Shown: positions 5,784-7,583 of the stretch, in pieces
Position numbering within the stretch: position 1 is the first letter of the stretch
Layout of the letters: the number at the start of each line of letters is the position of its first letter
Source: Elusimicrobiota bacterium
GTDB taxonomy: Bacteria > Elusimicrobiota > Elusimicrobia > Elusimicrobiales > Elusimicrobiaceae
Assembly (NCBI GenBank): GCA_031259485.1
Contig: JAIRLH010000050.1
Span: 1 to 7,583, forward strand
Direction: 5' to 3'
Length of the DNA: 7,583 nt
Notes under the pieces: generated by a model
Seen by the model: only the letters and a program-made list of their open reading frames with translations
What the model was told of the DNA's origin: nothing
Database searches by the model: none
Translations under genes and position numbers: made by a program

Positions 5784-6836
5784 TCAGTTAATAATTTTTA
5801 TGCCGCTTTCGGTCATGTAAAAACAATCTTCCCACCGCACGCCGAATTTGCCTAGCAAATATATCCCGGGCTCCACGCTAAAGCAGTAATTCAGGCCGAT
5901 TTTTTCTTTATTAAGCTGGCTGATGTCGCCGCGTTCGTGCGGCTCCAGCCCAATGCCGTGGCCCGTGCGGTGCGTAAAGTATTTGCCGTAACCGGCGGCT
6001 TCTATATGCCCGCGCGCAATGGCGTCGATTTCCGCGCCGCTCATGCCGTATTTTGCCCGCGCGGCGACCATATCATGCGCCTCTCGCACTATTTTTAAAA
6101 TTTTCTTAAACTCCGGCGCGGGTTTATCGCCGTACCATACAGTGCGGGTTATGTCGCTGCAGTAATCGTTATAAATGCAGCCGAAGTCAAACATAACCGG
6201 CATATTCTTTTTGAGCTTTACATTCCCCGGCATATAATGCGGGTTGCCGGTGCCCGCGCCGAAGGCGACAATAGACTGGAAAGAAAGCGCGCTTGCGCCT
6301 TTGTGTTTCATAAATCTTTCCAGCTCGGCGCACAACTCCATTTCCGTCACGCCGGCCTTAAGGCGCTTCCTGATATGCTCAAAAGCCGCGTAGGCTATTT
6401 TGGCCGCGGCGCGCATATTTTTAAGCTCGTATTCAGTTTTGGAAACGCGCAAAGCGGTTATAAGCCCGGGGGCTTCTTTAAAACCCGCTCCGGCAAAAAT
6501 TTTGCCTGCCGCGTAAATTTCTTTAGAGCTGTCAAAAGCGACGTTTTTGAGGCCGAGTCTGTTAGCCTGTTTTATTATCTGCTCCGCGCGGTCCGCATCG
6601 CAGCCTTCGGTTTTAATCTCTGGGAATTGCTCGCGGAAAGAGGCTTCATAAAGGCTGCGCACGGCCATGTAAAGCCCTTTTGAATGGAAAAGGATAACGG
6701 CCTCACCCGGCATCGCAACCGCGCTGCCTAAGAAATATTTAAGATCGTTAAAATCGGTTATGATATAGCCGTTAAGTTTATTTTTTTTGAGAATATTTTT
6801 CAAAGCGGCGATTTTTACATTATCAAGTTTGGACAT
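5784..6836 (-). CDS. M24 metallopeptidase, Xaa-Pro aminopeptidase/dipeptidase type (copy 1)
   Basis: This 350-residue paralogue of the following gene has the same two-domain layout and an intact metal site: Asp217 (MFDFG), Asp228 (CSDITR), His293 (RTGHGIG), Glu322 (SVEPGIY) and Glu336 (RWEDC). NPH (198-200) and EPHE (His300) are also kept. The N-terminal domains of the two copies have drifted more than the catalytic halves, which suggests an old tandem duplication with possibly different substrate ranges. No signal peptide is seen. GGAG lies 7 nt before the ATG. It is the first gene of the unit, and its TAA sits just before the ribosome-binding site of the next. Several M24 proteins without peptidase activity (creatinase-like) share the fold, but the full ligand set favours a peptidase. 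Confidence 0.9.
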   Translation of the reverse strand: MSKLDNVKIAALKNILKKNKLNGYIITDFNDLKYFLGSAVAMPGEAVILFHSKGLYMAVRSLYEASFREQFPEIKTEGCDADRAEQIIKQANRLGLKNVAFDSSKEIYAAGKIFAGAGFKEAPGLITALRVSKTEYELKNMRAAAKIAYAAFEHIRKRLKAGVTEMELCAELERFMKHKGASALSFQSIVAFGAGTGNPHYMPGNVKLKKNMPVMFDFGCIYNDYCSDITRTVWYGDKPAPEFKKILKIVREAHDMVAARAKYGMSGAEIDAIARGHIEAAGYGKYFTHRTGHGIGLEPHERGDISQLNKEKIGLNYCFSVEPGIYLLGKFGVRWEDCFYMTESGIKIIN

Positions 6837-6866
6837 ATCCGGTCTCCAATTTTATATTATTTCAAT

Positions 6867-6895
6867 ATTATACATTTTATATTTTGCCTCAGGAA
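6867..6895 (-). promoter_or_regulatory. Likely promoter for the M24 peptidase pair
   Basis: On the minus strand a perfect TATAAT (6867-6872) lies about 30 nt before the ATG at 6836, implying a leader of roughly 24 nt. The hexamer 17 nt upstream is TTCCTG (6890-6895), a poor -35 match, so strength depends mainly on the -10 box and AT-rich surroundings. Confidence 0.5.
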
Positions 6896-6934
6896 TAGGG
6901 AACAACTAAAAAACAGGCAGTTCTAGCCACGCAT

Positions 6935-6950
6935 GTCGTCATTGCGAGCC
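6935..6950. repeat. Dispersed repeat arm abutting the pilin relic
   Basis: GTCGTCATTGCGAGCC matches the common CGTCATTGCGAG arm of a widespread intergenic repeat family. It ends within a few bases of the GGG codon that begins the pilin-like GFTLIE sequence. No matching right arm (GAAGCAATCC) is seen next to it, so this is a fragment. A complementary type of arm lies at 3944-4008. Confidence 0.45.
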
Positions 6951-6952
6951 TC

Positions 6953-7445
6953 GGGTTTACTTTAATTGAACTTCTTGTTGTTGTTATCATAGGCATACTC
7001 GCCGCTATCGCACTGCCTCAATACCAATAAAGCTTTAAACGAATATTATCTTATCAACGGCGATATAGCCGGAGCGTCTTGGAAAACCATAGATCTTGAG
7101 ATAAGCTTAACCGGCTGCTATATAAGCACGGCAGGCTGGACTGTGCCGGACGGTCTTCTTAATTGCACAAACAATCCCTACATAAAGGGCGGCTCATATC
7201 CTATATCATCAAGCCCGTCCGACAGCATTTTTTATGATGAGGATACTTACGGAAATAGCAATTTTGACTATCTGCTGGGCCTAAATTATAAAACCGGCAG
7301 GCGATGGTGTTTTACTTCTGCGAACGATGCCGACGTCTGCCTGCTTTTGGGCGGCGTCAAACAAAACAGTAATACGCTATGCGGAAACCACAGGAAAATG
7401 TGCTACGCACTGTGTAGCTTGCCTCTTCTTATATTACCGCTTTAA
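6953..7445 (+). pseudogene. Type IV pilin pseudogene
   Basis: The frame from 6953 reads GFTLIELLVVV then IIGILAAIALPQYQ and hits TAA at 7028-7030. There is no ATG, GTG or TTG in a usable position upstream and no ribosome-binding site: the leader is replaced by repeat sequence. One helix residue is missing compared with the intact pilin (VVVIIG against VVVLIIG). Immediately at the stop the frame shifts, and KALNEYYLINGD continues without stops to TAA 7443-7445. The usual residues between PQYQ and KALNE are lost, so an out-of-frame internal deletion is likely. The C-terminal half keeps pilin-like landmarks (LTGC, a TGRRWC turn, DVCLLLGG and late cysteines) and ends in an odd hydrophobic tail, LCSLPLLILPL. 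It could be plain decay or a silent donor cassette. Confidence 0.8.
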
Positions 7446-7450
7446 GCGGT
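7436..7450. terminator. Short palindrome between convergent ends
   Basis: ACCGC (7436-7440) and GCGGT (7446-7450) flank TTTAA, a 7-bp inverted repeat that covers the stop of the pilin relic and precedes the stop of the leftward gene at the edge. There is no U-tract on either strand and the loop is tight, so a terminator role is weakly supported. Confidence 0.25.
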
Positions 7451-7470
7451 CTCGGTTAAAATAACTCTAC

Positions 7471-7583
7471 TCAACGCGCGAGTATGGCAGAAATATAAAA
7501 AATCGCGCTGGCGAAAAGCATAAGCAGGGCCATAATGCTTTCCAAAGTAGGCCGCGACGGCTTATCAGAAACTATATTTATTT
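7471..7583 (-). CDS. C-terminal fragment of an unidentified membrane-anchored protein
   Basis: On the minus strand a frame is open from the window edge to TGA at 7471-7473. It gives about 36 residues: a polar stretch (VSDKPSRPTLES), then a hydrophobic segment of about 20 residues (IMALLMLFASAIFYISAILA), ending in Arg. This looks like a C-terminal transmembrane helix with a very short tail. No family is recognisable from so little sequence. In-frame coding with a clear helix, and convergence with the pilin relic, favour a real gene, but a chance frame cannot be excluded. Confidence 0.45.
   Translation of the reverse strand, partial: INIVSDKPSRPTLESIMALLMLFASAIFYISAILAR

Noticed and set aside
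6237..6683. 148-codon open frame on the plus strand
   Set aside because: It is antisense to an M24 peptidase with a complete metal site, and looks like a codon-bias shadow.
7143..7445. Stand-alone 100-codon gene starting at GTG 7143
   Set aside because: The same frame continues upstream with pilin-like sequence (KALNEYYLING), and there is no ribosome-binding site; it is the downstream half of the pilin relic.

Overview
This window looks like part of a Gram-negative bacterial chromosome, most probably from the phylum Elusimicrobiota. Three things point that way. There are two type IV pilin loci of the FTLIE...LAAIA(L/W)PQYQ kind, a family expanded in that phylum. The elongation factor P carries an unusual HHRKSQARA loop, which I recall from memory as Elusimicrobium-like. 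There is also an outer-membrane-type beta-barrel protein. The assignment is an inference; no rRNA gene or other decisive marker is present.

Layout, left to right. Positions 1-630 (+) hold the 3' end of a secreted-looking, very cysteine-rich repeat protein whose start lies outside the window. A perfect 28-bp palindrome at 648-675 separates it from leftward genes. A two-gene leftward unit follows: a predicted outer-membrane beta-barrel protein (2771-2034), driven by a good sigma-70-type promoter, and rimO (2029-749), the ribosomal protein S12 methylthiotransferase, starting 4 nt after it. Next is an intergenic block of nested hairpins (about 2832-2920), then a second leftward pair, efp (3829-3263) and a DUF192 protein (3260-2919). 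A 377-nt gap (3830-4206) holds a hairpin, degenerate dispersed-repeat arms and a near-consensus rightward promoter for an intact pilin gene (4207-4677). A third leftward unit encodes two tandem paralogous M24 metallopeptidases of the Xaa-Pro aminopeptidase/dipeptidase type (6836-5784 and 5774-4719). Beyond their promoter is a pilin pseudogene (6953-7445), joined at its 5' end to a dispersed-repeat arm. At the right edge is the C-terminus of a leftward gene with a terminal hydrophobic segment (7471-7583).

How the parts relate. RimO, EF-P and the M24 peptidases are housekeeping genes for translation and for peptide turnover. In other bacteria an M24 peptidase gene often lies directly upstream of efp, as in Bacillus yqhT-efp. 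Here the same order and strand are kept, but a divergently oriented pilin gene with repeat debris sits between them. The accessory layer (pilin, pilin relic, Cys-rich surface protein, repeats) therefore seems to have been inserted around a conserved core. I do not see a complete undescribed defence or secretion system. The most notable signals are the EF-P loop without its modifiable tip residue, and the pilin relic whose leader is replaced by a repeat arm.
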